DNA of 64,000 nucleotides from Sphingomonas hylomeconis (GTDB lineage Bacteria > Pseudomonadota > Alphaproteobacteria > Sphingomonadales > Sphingomonadaceae). The DNA is taken from the NCBI RefSeq assembly GCF_025370105.1, contig NZ_JANQBK010000017.1:124001-188000 (forward strand). Direction: 5' to 3'. Each line of letters begins with the position of its first letter. The first letter of the stretch is position 1. Position numbers and translations under genes: made by a program. Positions 43,975 through 54,014 of the stretch are shown one piece after another. The notes under the pieces are model-generated. The model was not told the DNA's origin. It saw only the letters and a program-made list of their open reading frames with translations, and searched no databases.

Positions 43975-45150
43975 CTACCGGGGCGGTTTTACCACGTCCG
44001 CCGCGCCGCTGGCGATCGCGCCGAGATACTGGTCGCTGAAATCGGTGGCGATCTCGATCCACAACGGATGATGATCGGACATCTGCCAGGTGCGCCATTT
44101 CCTGTAGAGCGCCTCGGGCGTCTTGGCCTTCGACTTGGCGCCCTTCTCGGGATCCTTCTTGGGCAGTGCATCGGCATAGAGCGGCAGATCGGCATCGGTG
44201 AACACGTCTTCGAAAATGTCGACCATGCCGCCACCCAGCACCTTGAAGCGCGCATCCTTCACGCGCACCGCGATCTGATCGTAGAAATGCTGCCCGAGCT
44301 TGCGCACCTTCTTGCCGTCTATCTCCGGCGGCACGACGAAGCCGTTCGATTTCAGCGCCTGCATCGTCTTGTGTTCGGGGCTGACGACATTGAAATCGCC
44401 GAGGATGATGTAATTCTCGACCGGGCGGTTCTGCGCCGTGGCGCGTTTGCTCGCCTGGTCCTGGCGTTCGGCGAAGAACGTCACCAGCGCCTCGATCTCG
44501 GCGATGCGCTGATCGAGCGCCGGGCCCGACGCGGCGCCGTAATAGAGGTGCGCGGTGCACAGGCTGAACTGGAACCAGCCGGATTGAAACGCGACGAGGA
44601 ACGGGCTGCGCGCGAATTGCAGATGCTGTTCCTGCTTGGTCACCGGCACGGCAGTGTCGGGCGCCATACTGGCCGGCGCCTTAACGTTCTTTTCGGCGAC
44701 GATCAGCTGCCCCTGCGGCAGCACTATCTCGCCGGCGACCTTACGGAAGAACACCTTCTCGGTATTGTAGACGAACACCATGCGCTCGCCATTGCCGCCC
44801 GATCCTTCGGTGATGTCGGTGGCGATATAGGTCCATTCGCGGCCGAGGATGGCCATCACGCGTTCCAGCGCATCCATATCCTCGTTCACTTCCTGCACCG
44901 CGACGAGATCGAACGCAGCGATCATCTCGGCGATGTAATAGAAGCTCTCGGTGCGGCGCGGGCCGAAGCCGAACTTGTTCGAATCGAAGTCGCGGATGTT
45001 CCAGGTGGCGAGCAGCAAAGACGAATCGGACTTGCGATCGCGCAGCGGCTGTAGCCGCGCGCGGATCTTCAGCAGGCGATCGGCGCACCGCTTCGCGCCG
45101 TCTTGATCGGTGCCGAAGGCGCGGCGCAATCCTGCATACATGTTCGACAT
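43975..45150 (-). CDS. endonuclease/exonuclease/phosphatase-family protein
   Basis: 391 aa. TWNIRDFDSNKFG, VQEVNEDMDALERV, the central ILGDFNVVSPEH and the end SDHHPLWIEI are the four metal-site motifs (N, E, D-x-N, DH) of the family. No signal peptide. The substrate may be DNA, nucleotide or lipid phosphate; it cannot be told. Separate from the M13 gene by 78 bp; GGAGGG precedes the ATG. Confidence 0.9.
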   Translation of the reverse strand: MSNMYAGLRRAFGTDQDGAKRCADRLLKIRARLQPLRDRKSDSSLLLATWNIRDFDSNKFGFGPRRTESFYYIAEMIAAFDLVAVQEVNEDMDALERVMAILGREWTYIATDITEGSGGNGERMVFVYNTEKVFFRKVAGEIVLPQGQLIVAEKNVKAPASMAPDTAVPVTKQEQHLQFARSPFLVAFQSGWFQFSLCTAHLYYGAASGPALDQRIAEIEALVTFFAERQDQASKRATAQNRPVENYIILGDFNVVSPEHKTMQALKSNGFVVPPEIDGKKVRKLGQHFYDQIAVRVKDARFKVLGGGMVDIFEDVFTDADLPLYADALPKKDPEKGAKSKAKTPEALYRKWRTWQMSDHHPLWIEIATDFSDQYLGAIASGAADVVKPPR

Positions 45151-45207
45151 GACGGACCCTCCCCGGTTGCGGTCGACTGGCGCTATAGCAGGATTGCGCG
45201 CCGAATA

Positions 45208-47148
<1,941 letters not shown>

Positions 47149-47320
47149 CTTGGCTCTCCTCCGCGCGCGCCTTTTGGCGGGTGCAGGGGCGCGGTGGCAA
47201 GCCCGGCGTAGAGAGATTGTCCTCAGTTCAGTAGGCGAGGACTCGCGGAAGGTTTGGCAAAGGTCAGGGCAATGCGGCGTCGCCGCTGCCCTCACCGCCG
47301 CTGCTGTAGGACAGCGCTAT

Positions 47321-47345
47321 TCCGCTTCCGCCCACTTGCGGACAT
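47321..47345 (+). repeat. class F 25-bp repeat, copy 1
   Basis: TCCGCTTCCGCCCACTTGCG plus GACAT; 24 of 25 bases match 47766-47790 in the same direction. The two copies enclose the GIY-YIG relic and its inverted repeats. Confidence 0.8.
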
Positions 47346-47367
47346 GCGTGCTACCCGACCTTCCGTC

Positions 47368-47396
47368 ACCCCGGGCTTGACCCGGGGTCCCGCTTC
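47368..47396. repeat. class D inverted repeat, left arm
   Basis: ACCCCGGGCTTGACCCGGGG plus TCCCGCTTC, 28 of 29 bases complementary to 47663-47691. It borders the GIY-YIG relic on the left; it is itself partly palindromic (CCCCGGG.. CCCGGGG). Confidence 0.85.
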
Positions 47397-47404
47397 CCGG
47401 CCCA

Positions 47405-47630
47405 AGCCAGCGTGTCGAACAAGTCCCGCCACGCGGGATTGCCGCGTTCGATCAGAGCGACCTTCCACGCACGCCGCTAGCGTTGGAGCTGCCTCTCGTG
47501 CGCGATGGCGTCGGTGATGGACGGTGTATGGTCGGCCCAAACCAAGCGATGCGGGCCATCGCGCCGGCAGGTCGGCGGTAACGCCGCCATACAGGCGCCA
47601 CGATAGCGATCGGCCATGATATCGATCCAC
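47405..47630 (-). pseudogene. GIY-YIG endonuclease relic
   Basis: Decayed coding sequence read on the minus strand in two frames. One frame gives WRLYGGVTADLPAR (the LYxGVTxDLxxR part of GIY-YIG nucleases) near 47594-47559. After a shift and an apparent loss of the spacer, the second frame gives DGPHRLVWADHTPSITDAIA and HERQLQR, then a TAG at 47477-47479, then RRAWKVALIERGNPAWRDLF. Those are the usual LVW...EKQLKxWRR..WKxxLI...NP.WxDL blocks of the small GIY-YIG family. The start is uncertain and no functional product can be made. Confidence 0.75.
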
Positions 47631-47662
47631 CCGCCACGATGCCCCAGCGCGGTAGACGATGA

Positions 47663-47691
47663 GAAGCGGGACCCCGGGTCAAGCCCGGGGC
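47663..47691. repeat. class D inverted repeat, right arm
   Basis: GAAGCGGGACCCCGGGTCAA plus GCCCGGGGC, 28 of 29 complementary to 47368-47396. The pair encloses 266 bp that hold the GIY-YIG relic. Confidence 0.85.
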
Positions 47692-47765
47692 GACGATCAA
47701 GGCGCAACGGCCGCTTCCACCATAACCGGACGTCGGCACCGCTAGCGGTGGCACAAAGGGGACGG

Positions 47766-47790
47766 TCCGCTTACGCCCACTTGCGGACAT
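47766..47790 (+). repeat. class F 25-bp repeat, copy 2
   Basis: TCCGCTTACGCCCACTTGCG plus GACAT, one mismatch to 47321-47345. On the minus strand it would read as the start MSASGRKRT, a peptide often mis-annotated as a gene start in sphingomonads. Confidence 0.8.
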
Positions 47791-47797
47791 CGGGCCG

Positions 47798-48136
47798 TCA
47801 CTGTTCCTGCTCGTTGTCACTCTCCCAAAAAGCCCGCTCGATCGCCCAGCACTCGTCGCCTGCGAGGTTCGACCGCATACACTTGTCAAATTCAGCGAAC
47901 TGGATATCGCAAGGCGCGATTACCGACACTCCGGTCGCCGCGGCTCGCTTCTCCATCTCATCAAGCGCATGGTGGAACGACCACATGGCAATCTGCTGCC
48001 AATCATCGTCCACAGGGACAATTCGCTCCAACGCCCAATAAATATCATGCGGCCCGTCAGGGTCCTTCGTCAGATCAATCGTCGCGGGCCAAAGCGATTT
48101 TGCGGCCTCGAATAAGGCGAGTTTATTGACCGTCAT
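47798..48136 (-). CDS. hypothetical protein A of a two-gene unit
   Basis: 112 aa, beginning MTVNKLALFEAAKSLWPATI, with WQQIAMWSFHHALDEMEKRA and the ending CWAIERAFWESDNEQEQ. It is acidic and helix-rich with no known domain. The stop of the upstream gene overlaps its start by 14 bases, so both are likely co-translated. Base composition here is much lower in GC than the rest of the window (31 of 60 in one line), suggesting transfer. Function unknown. Confidence 0.65.
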   Translation of the reverse strand: MTVNKLALFEAAKSLWPATIDLTKDPDGPHDIYWALERIVPVDDDWQQIAMWSFHHALDEMEKRAAATGVSVIAPCDIQFAEFDKCMRSNLAGDECWAIERAFWESDNEQEQ

Positions 48137-48467
48137 GATGCAAGGCGCAGGGTTTCGGCCAGCACATGAACCGGGCGTTCTCGCTAGAGTTCATTCCGCG
48201 CACTTCAAAGCCGGGTAGTCGCCGCAACCGTTCGAGCGCTGCCTCGTCCCCGGTCGCCAACTGTGGGAACGCCACCTGTGTCTGCCCAGTGTTGTCGTTC
48301 AGCAGCCACCACACGTCTGCGCCCCAAGGGCCGCTGTCGTTTGTCTCGACATACACTGCCCCAAGGTCAGCCATCTTAATGCGCTGCTCCGTCTGCTTAG
48401 GCGCTCGGCAGACAATCTCATCATCGGCGGTAACCTCGACGACGAACCGAGCTTCTGGATGCTTCAT
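48123..48467 (-). CDS. hypothetical protein B of a two-gene unit
   Basis: 114 aa. FVVEVTADDEIVCRAPKQTE, then IKMADLGAVYVETNDSGPWG and DVWWLLND, PQLATGDEAALERLRRLPGF. The VWWLL and 'ATGDE-LE-L--LPGF' features resemble a small unnamed family of bacterial proteins, possibly immunity-like, but I cannot name it. It precedes protein A and shares its low GC. Overlap 14 bases. Confidence 0.65.
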   Translation of the reverse strand: MKHPEARFVVEVTADDEIVCRAPKQTEQRIKMADLGAVYVETNDSGPWGADVWWLLNDNTGQTQVAFPQLATGDEAALERLRRLPGFEVRGMNSSENARFMCWPKPCALHHDGQ

Positions 48468-48551
48468 TCCGCAAAGCTGCCCTGTTTGCAGGTCCGGGGC
48501 AATGTCTGCTTCCCCCCATTTTCAGACGTTCGAACATCACCGGGCCTCCTG

Positions 48552-49925
48552 TTAGATCACCCGATAAGGCACCGTCCCGCGCACATCCGGGTTGACCGCA
48601 ATCCCGCGGTCCGCCGGCGGGAACGCGCGCTGATCGCAATTGTCGCGGGGGCACAGGCGGCAGGAGATGCCGATCGGTGTGGCCTGCGCCGTGCGATCGA
48701 GCGCGTCGGCATAGACGAAGTCGGCGGCATGCTCGGCTTCGCAGCCCAGGGTCACCGCATAGCGGCGCGGGGTGCGGGTGAAGCTGCCCGAGGGTTTGAC
48801 CAGGCCCTTGGCCATCGACACGTAGCGCACGCCGTCCGGCGTTTCGGCGAGTTGTACGGCGATGCGATCAGGGATCGCCACCGCCTCGTGCACGATCCAC
48901 AACGGACACGCCCCGCCGAAGCGCGCGAACTGGAAGCGGGTCGCGCTGTGCCGCTTGGTGATGTTGCCGGCCATGTCGACGCGGCAGAAATAGAAGGGGA
49001 TGCCCGCCGCGCCGGGGCGCTGCAGCGTGGACAGGCGGTGGCAGGCCTGTTCGAAGCTGACGCCGAAGCGGCGGCACAGGCGATCGATATCGTGCCGCGT
49101 CTCGCGCGCGGCGGCGCGGAACGCAGTGTAGGGCATGATCAGCGCGCCGGCGGCGTAATTGGCCAGGCCGATGCGCAGCAGGTTGCGCGCGGCGTCGCCG
49201 TCCAGCTCGGCGGTGGCGACGATCGCCTCGATCTCGCCGGCGAAGGCGATCGCGGCCAGGCGGTGCGCGATCTGGAAGCGGCGGCTTTCGGCGGGCATGG
49301 CGGCGTCAAGCGTGAGCGTGGTGCCGTCGAACCGCGCCAGCCGGCCGGAGACGTCGTCGGCCGGGCTTATCGTCACGCCGAGCCGGGCCAGCGCGCTTGC
49401 CAGCGTGTCCTGTTCGCCGGTCGTCGCCAGCGCTTCCGCGGCGCGATCGAGCACGTCGACATAATTGCCCGCATCGTGAAACCAGTCGCGTACCGCTTCC
49501 CACGGCTTGCGCCCGCCGCCGCCGCCCGATGCCTGTTCCTCGACCATCTGCAGCCGCTCCTCCGCCGCGCGCATCGCGCCGTGCAGCGCGATGAAGCGGT
49601 CGGCGATGTCGGGGCGCTCCTCCGCCAGCCGGGCGATGATGTCGGCCGAGGGGGCGGGGGGCAGCAGCGGATCGGCCAGCGCCTGGCTGAGCGCGGTTAG
49701 CCGGAGGGCGGGGGCGGCGTCCTCGAGATCGGCGAGCGCGCCCGGATATTGGCGGCGCACCGATGCGGCGACCATCTGGGTCAGCGGCCGCACGCCGCCT
49801 TCGAGCTGCGAGAGGTAGCTGACCGACACGCCGAGCCGCGCCGCCATCGCCGCCTGGTTGAGCCCGGCGGCCTGGCGCAGCGCGCGCAATTGGTCGCCGG
49901 CGAAGAGGCGGGGGGAGCGGGGCAT
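48552..49925 (-). CDS. pccR: PccR/ScfR-type regulator (XRE + ImmA/IrrE-like)
   Basis: 457 aa. An XRE helix-turn-helix at the start ([20 protein letters not shown], then [13 protein letters not shown]), a linker, and a ligand-binding core ([53 protein letters not shown]) and a C-terminal Cys cluster CRLCPRDNC. The family senses short-chain acyl-CoA; PccR of Rhodobacter controls propionyl-CoA carboxylase. Here it is divergent from pccB, with four TTYGCAA motifs between them, which supports the same role. The gene symbol is by analogy. Confidence 0.85.
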   Translation of the reverse strand: MPRSPRLFAGDQLRALRQAAGLNQAAMAARLGVSVSYLSQLEGGVRPLTQMVAASVRRQYPGALADLEDAAPALRLTALSQALADPLLPPAPSADIIARLAEERPDIADRFIALHGAMRAAEERLQMVEEQASGGGGGRKPWEAVRDWFHDAGNYVDVLDRAAEALATTGEQDTLASALARLGVTISPADDVSGRLARFDGTTLTLDAAMPAESRRFQIAHRLAAIAFAGEIEAIVATAELDGDAARNLLRIGLANYAAGALIMPYTAFRAAARETRHDIDRLCRRFGVSFEQACHRLSTLQRPGAAGIPFYFCRVDMAGNITKRHSATRFQFARFGGACPLWIVHEAVAIPDRIAVQLAETPDGVRYVSMAKGLVKPSGSFTRTPRRYAVTLGCEAEHAADFVYADALDRTAQATPIGISCRLCPRDNCDQRAFPPADRGIAVNPDVRGTVPYRVI

Positions 49926-49938
49926 GGCCGCGTCCTAC

Positions 49939-49983
49939 TTCGCAAGCCAGGCCTTCGCAACTTCGCAAGTTCACATTTGCAAA
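49939..49983. promoter_or_regulatory. four TTYGCAA motifs between pccR and pccB
   Basis: TTCGCAA at 49939, 49954 and 49962, and TTTGCAAA at 49976-49983. Spacings between starts are 15, 8 and 15 bases. PccR is reported to bind TTTGCAA-type direct repeats, so this is its probable operator, overlapping both promoters. Confidence 0.75.
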
Positions 49984-50031
49984 AGCCGCGGGCAGCGGGA
50001 AGAGAGGCGGCGCACCTTGCGGAGACCGTTC

Positions 50032-51558
50032 ATGTCCTCGACCATTGCCGAACTGGAACGCAAGCGCGAAGCGGCGCGCATGGGCGGCGGCGAGAAGCGC
50101 ATTGCGGCGCAGCACGCCAAGGGCAAGCTGACCGCGCGCGAACGGCTGAACGTCCTGCTCGACGAGAATTCGTTCGAGGAGCTCGACATGTATGTCGAGC
50201 ATAATTGCGTGGATTTCGGGATGCAGGACCAGATCGTGCCGGGCGACGGCGTGGTCACCGGCTCGGGCACGATCAACGGCCGCCTGGTGTTCGTGTTCAG
50301 CCAGGATTTCACCGTGTTCGGCGGCTCGCTCAGCGAGCGGCATGCGCAGAAGATCTGCAAGATCATGGACATGGCGATGAAGGTCGGCGCGCCGGTGATC
50401 GGGCTGAACGATTCCGGCGGCGCGCGCATCCAGGAGGGCGTGGCGTCGCTCGGCGGCTATGCCGAGGTGTTCCAGCGCAACGTGCTGGCAAGCGGCGTCG
50501 TGCCGCAGATTTCCCTGATCATGGGGCCCTGCGCCGGTGGCGCAGTCTATTCCCCCGCGATGACGGACTTCATCTTCATGGTGAAGGATTCGTCATACAT
50601 GTTCGTCACCGGCCCAGATGTAGTGAAGACCGTTACAAACGAGATCGTCACGCAGGAGGAACTGGGTGGAGCGGTGACGCATACCACGAAGTCGGGGGTC
50701 GCTGACGTGGCCTTCGAGAATGATATCGAGGCGCTGCTCGCGGCCCGCGACTTCGTGGACTTCTTGCCGGCCAGCAACCGCGAAGGCGTGCCCGAGCGGC
50801 CCTCGTCCGATCCGTGGGACCGGATCGAGGACAGCCTCGACACGCTGATCCCGGCCAGCGCCAACCAGCCCTATGACATGCACGAGCTGATCCGGAAGGT
50901 CGTCGACGAGGGCGATTTCTTCGAGGTGCAGCCGACGCATGCCGGCAATATCATCGTCGGGTTCGGGCGGATCGAGGGGCGCACCGTCGGCTTCGTCGCC
51001 AACCAGCCGATGGTGCTGGCCGGCTGCCTGGACATCAATTCGTCGAAGAAGGCGGCGCGGTTCGTGCGCTTCTGCGATTGCTTCGATATCCCGATCGTGA
51101 CGTTCGTCGACGTGCCGGGCTTCCTGCCGGGCACCAGCCAGGAACTGAACGGGATCATCAAGCACGGCGCGAAACTGCTGTTCGCGTACGGCGAGGCGAC
51201 CGTGCCCAAGATCACCGTGATCACGCGCAAGGCTTACGGCGGCGCCTATGACGTGATGGCCTCCAAGCATCTGCGCGGCGATCTCAACTATGCCTGGCCG
51301 ACCGCGGAGATCGCGGTGATGGGTGCCAAGGGCGCGGTCGAGATCATCTTCCGCGGGCGCACGCCGGACGAGATCGCCGAGCAGACCGCGCAATATGAAG
51401 CGCGCTTCGCCAATCCGTTCGTCGCCGCCGCCAAGGGCTTTATCGACGAAGTGATCCAGCCGCATTCGACGCGCCGGCGCATTGCGCTCGGCCTGCGCAA
51501 GCTGCGCGGCAAGGCGCTGGAGAATCCGTGGAAGAAGCACGACAATATCCCGCTGTGA
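50032..51558 (+). CDS. pccB: propionyl-CoA carboxylase beta chain
   Basis: 508 aa. The carboxyltransferase part of the biotin-dependent enzyme that turns propionyl-CoA into (S)-methylmalonyl-CoA. Landmarks: [63 protein letters not shown] and the C-terminal [25 protein letters not shown] precedes the ATG at 50032. The alpha chain is encoded at 57743. First gene of the presumed operon. Confidence 0.97.
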   Translation: MSSTIAELERKREAARMGGGEKRIAAQHAKGKLTARERLNVLLDENSFEELDMYVEHNCVDFGMQDQIVPGDGVVTGSGTINGRLVFVFSQDFTVFGGSLSERHAQKICKIMDMAMKVGAPVIGLNDSGGARIQEGVASLGGYAEVFQRNVLASGVVPQISLIMGPCAGGAVYSPAMTDFIFMVKDSSYMFVTGPDVVKTVTNEIVTQEELGGAVTHTTKSGVADVAFENDIEALLAARDFVDFLPASNREGVPERPSSDPWDRIEDSLDTLIPASANQPYDMHELIRKVVDEGDFFEVQPTHAGNIIVGFGRIEGRTVGFVANQPMVLAGCLDINSSKKAARFVRFCDCFDIPIVTFVDVPGFLPGTSQELNGIIKHGAKLLFAYGEATVPKITVITRKAYGGAYDVMASKHLRGDLNYAWPTAEIAVMGAKGAVEIIFRGRTPDEIAEQTAQYEARFANPFVAAAKGFIDEVIQPHSTRRRIALGLRKLRGKALENPWKKHDNIPL

Positions 51559-51639
51559 TGATCCTGTCGCTGGTCTGCCGTCCTCAGTGTTGCGGGTGTG
51601 GCGCCTGAACATTATAAGGTGATGTGAAGGAGATTTGCC

Positions 51640-51930
51640 ATGCAGACCGAACGTGTCACCTTCCTGACGACCCCGGACCAGAAGGCCGCACTTGACGGCT
51701 TTGCCGTCAGCAACGGCATGTCGGTGGGCCATGTCGTGCGCGAAGCGACGAGCCGCTATATTGCCCAGCCCATCGCGGCGCGTGACGAGGAAGAGGAAGC
51801 GCTGGCATTGCTCGTGCCGGCGGTCGAGGAGGCGGTTGCTGACATGAAGGCGACGATCAGCGCGATGCGGGCCGATATCGCCCGGACCTGCGCGACGGTA
51901 GATGCGGTTCTGGCGGGCGAACGGCGATGA
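51640..51930 (+). CDS. small RHH-like protein with coiled-coil tail
   Basis: 96 aa. MQTERVTFLTTPDQKAALDG, then FAVSNGMSVGHVVREATSRY resembles a ribbon-helix-helix DNA-binding fold. The rest (AVEEAVADMKATISAMRADI) is coiled coil. AAGGAG precedes the ATG. It overlaps the next gene by 4 bases (ATGA). The role is not known; it may be a small regulator in the propionyl-CoA operon. Confidence 0.7.
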   Translation: MQTERVTFLTTPDQKAALDGFAVSNGMSVGHVVREATSRYIAQPIAARDEEEEALALLVPAVEEAVADMKATISAMRADIARTCATVDAVLAGERR

Positions 51931-52142
51931 GCGTGGGTGAAAAGATGTTCGGCGCGCTCAAGACGGTTCTCACGCTGAAGGAGCAGCTCGATGGCCTGGG
52001 CAAGGATCTGGGCATTCTCAACGGCCGGCTTTCGGGGCTGGCCGAAGCGCATGGCGCGTTGCGCGACCGCGTGAGCCGTCTCGAGGGCATTATCGAGGGG
52101 GCAGCGATGGCCGGTGGACGCCAGCCGAGGATCGAGGGATGA
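51927..52142 (+). CDS. small coiled-coil protein
   Basis: 71 aa. Mostly heptad-patterned helix: LKTVLTLKEQLDGLGKDLGI, then LSGLAEAHGALRDRVSRLEG. It overlaps the genes on both sides by 4 bases. It may pair with the coiled coil of the preceding protein. No domain recognised. Confidence 0.65.
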   Translation: MSVGEKMFGALKTVLTLKEQLDGLGKDLGILNGRLSGLAEAHGALRDRVSRLEGIIEGAAMAGGRQPRIEG

Positions 52143-52675
52143 GCGCGTTGCTAATGTTGATTGCCCAGGCGGCTGCCGCGCCGGCCACACCCGCTAACCC
52201 GCCCGCACCGTGGACCGTCCGGACGGCGAATGTCGGCGGAGTAGCTTCGACCAGCACCTCGACGATCGCGCGGGACGGATCGTCGCGACTGGTGGTGAAA
52301 TGCGATCGCGCGACCGAGGCGCTCGTCTCGGTGCAGTTCTTCGCCAAGCAACCGCTGCAGATGGCGGGCGACGATGGCAGCTTCGCCAGCAAGCCGGTGG
52401 CGTTGCGCTTCGATAACGGGGCGGCGAACGGCTATGACTGGCAGTTGCGCTCCTATGCCGCCTATACCAGCAACGATGCGGTGGTCACCTCGCTGACGCT
52501 GCAACTGGCCAAGGCCAAGCAGATCAAGGTCGAGACGACCAGCGCGAGCAACTTCCGTTTCGAGGCGGTGTTCGACGGGCCGCCGACCGACGCGCCGATC
52601 CGGCAGGTGCTGCAGGCCTGCGGCTATGTGCTCGGGCAGGTCCCCGTGTTCGCGCAGCCGGCGCCGGCGAAATGA
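52139..52675 (+). CDS. hypothetical exported protein
   Basis: 178 aa. A short hydrophobic N-terminus (MSALLMLIAQAAAAPATPA) suggests export. The body VRTANVGGVASTSTSTIARD, then LVVKCDRATEALVSVQF, SLTLQLAKAKQIKVE and ASNFRFEAVFDGPPT looks all-beta, with one internal disulfide possible (KCDR, QACGY). Overlaps the epimerase gene by 4 bases. Function unknown; unusual inside a catabolic operon. Confidence 0.7.
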   Translation: MSALLMLIAQAAAAPATPANPPAPWTVRTANVGGVASTSTSTIARDGSSRLVVKCDRATEALVSVQFFAKQPLQMAGDDGSFASKPVALRFDNGAANGYDWQLRSYAAYTSNDAVVTSLTLQLAKAKQIKVETTSASNFRFEAVFDGPPTDAPIRQVLQACGYVLGQVPVFAQPAPAK

Positions 52676-53103
52676 TGCTCGGGCGGCTCAACCATGTCGG
52701 CGTGGCGACACCGTCGATCGCGCACGCGATCGAGACCTATCGCACGCTGCTCGGCGCGACCGCGATCGGCGTGCCGTTCGACCTGCCGGCGCAGGGCGTG
52801 AAAGTGTGCTTCATCGATGCGCCCAACACGCAGATCGAGCTGATCGAGCCCTATGACGAAAGCTCGCCGATCGCCGGGTTCCTGAAGAAGAACCCGGCCG
52901 GCGGGCAGCATCACCTGTGCTTCGAAGTGCCCGATATCAACGTCGCGGTGGCAGAGCTGACGGCCAAGGGCGCGACGGTGCTCGGCGCGCCGCGGATCGG
53001 CGCGCACGGCACGCCGATCGTGTTCGTGCACCCGAAGGATTTCGGCGGGCTGCTGGTCGAACTGATGGAAACCCCCAAGGAGGATCACGCGCATGGCCTA
53101 TGA
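52672..53103 (+). CDS. mce: methylmalonyl-CoA epimerase
   Basis: 143 aa, VOC fold. It turns (S)- into (R)-methylmalonyl-CoA. LNHVGVATPSIAHAIETYRT, then QIELIEPYDESSPIAGFLKK and GGQHHLCFEVPDINVAV, with HPKDFGGLLVELME at the end, carry the metal-binding His/Glu/His set. Two ATGs in tandem at the start (52672, 52675). It overlaps the next gene by 11 bases. Confidence 0.95.
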   Translation: MMLGRLNHVGVATPSIAHAIETYRTLLGATAIGVPFDLPAQGVKVCFIDAPNTQIELIEPYDESSPIAGFLKKNPAGGQHHLCFEVPDINVAVAELTAKGATVLGAPRIGAHGTPIVFVHPKDFGGLLVELMETPKEDHAHGL

Positions 53104-53875
53104 GATGATCCTGAGCGAGCGGCGCGGCGACGTGCTGGTGCTGACGCTCAACCGGCCCGAGCGGCTGAACGCCGCGCCGCCGCAGCTGTTCGACGAACTG
53201 CGCGATGTGATCGGCAATCTCGATGGTGCGCGCGCGGTGCTGGTGACGGGCGCGGGCCGGGCGTTCTGTTCGGGGGCGGACGTGGCCGGTGGCGCGCTGG
53301 GATCGGACGATCCGGGCAATGCGACGTTCGTGGCGCTGACCAAGCACTATAATGCGACAATGGCGGCCTTTGCCGATCTCGCAGTGCCGGTGGTGAGCGC
53401 GGTGCGCGGGCCGGCGGCGGGGATCGGCTGCAGCCTGGCGCTCGCGGCGGACTTCTGTGTCGCGTCCGAGACGGCCTATTTTCTGCAGGCATTCGTCAAT
53501 ATCGGGCTGGTGCCGGATGGCGGCGCGAGCTGGATGCTGCCGCGGCTGATCGGGCGCGCGCGCGCGACCGAGATGATGATGCTGGGCGAAAAGGTGCCCG
53601 CGGCCAAGGCGCTCGACTGGGGCATGATCCACAAGGTGGTGGCGGACGACGCGCTCGATGCCGACGCCTTCGCGCTGGCCGAGCGGCTCGCGGCGGGGCC
53701 GACTGTGGCGCTCGGGCTGATGAAGCACGGCTTGGCCCATGCGCTGGACAGCGATTACCCGGCGGCGATGCTGCGCGAGGCCGAGAACCAGCGCGCGGCG
53801 CGCGGTTCGGCGGATTCGATGGAAGGCGGAATCGCGTTCCTGCAGAAGCGCAAACCGGCGTTCAAGGGCGCGTGA
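53093..53875 (+). CDS. enoyl-CoA hydratase/isomerase
   Basis: 260 aa, crotonase fold. LTLNRPERLNAAPPQLFDEL, then LVTGAGRAFCSGADV and VRGPAAGIGCSLALAADFCV are the oxyanion-hole and core motifs; FVNIGLVPDGGASWMLPRLIG carries the hydratase-type acidic pocket (the E of the usual LGL-PE is D here). PaaG-like in look. It may feed propionyl- or related acyl-CoA into the pathway. Confidence 0.93.
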   Translation: MAYEMILSERRGDVLVLTLNRPERLNAAPPQLFDELRDVIGNLDGARAVLVTGAGRAFCSGADVAGGALGSDDPGNATFVALTKHYNATMAAFADLAVPVVSAVRGPAAGIGCSLALAADFCVASETAYFLQAFVNIGLVPDGGASWMLPRLIGRARATEMMMLGEKVPAAKALDWGMIHKVVADDALDADAFALAERLAAGPTVALGLMKHGLAHALDSDYPAAMLREAENQRAARGSADSMEGGIAFLQKRKPAFKGA

Positions 53876-53892
53876 TGATCCCCTTAGACTAC

Positions 53893-53993
53893 CTCCCCGG
53901 CGAACGCCGGGGCCCAGTCGCGGAGGCCGGAGTAACGGCGCGCAGCATCAGCCAAGCTACGTTTCCCGACTGTACCCCGGCGTTCGCCGGGGA
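53893..53993. repeat. class B inverted repeat, full copy
   Basis: Left arm CTCCCCGGCGAACGCCGGGG plus CCCAGTCG, right arm GACTGTACCCCGGCGTTCGC plus CGGGG. It lies between the enoyl-CoA hydratase gene and scpA and may reduce read-through within the operon. Confidence 0.8.
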
Positions 53994-54014
53994 AATATTT
54001 GAGGCCGGGCTCGC

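Noticed and set aside
47477..47707. Separate intact small genes in the GIY-YIG region (frames starting MRLDRRPG or MDRYHGRS)
   Set aside because: Both frames are parts of one decayed nuclease plus translated repeat; neither has a ribosome site or complete domain.
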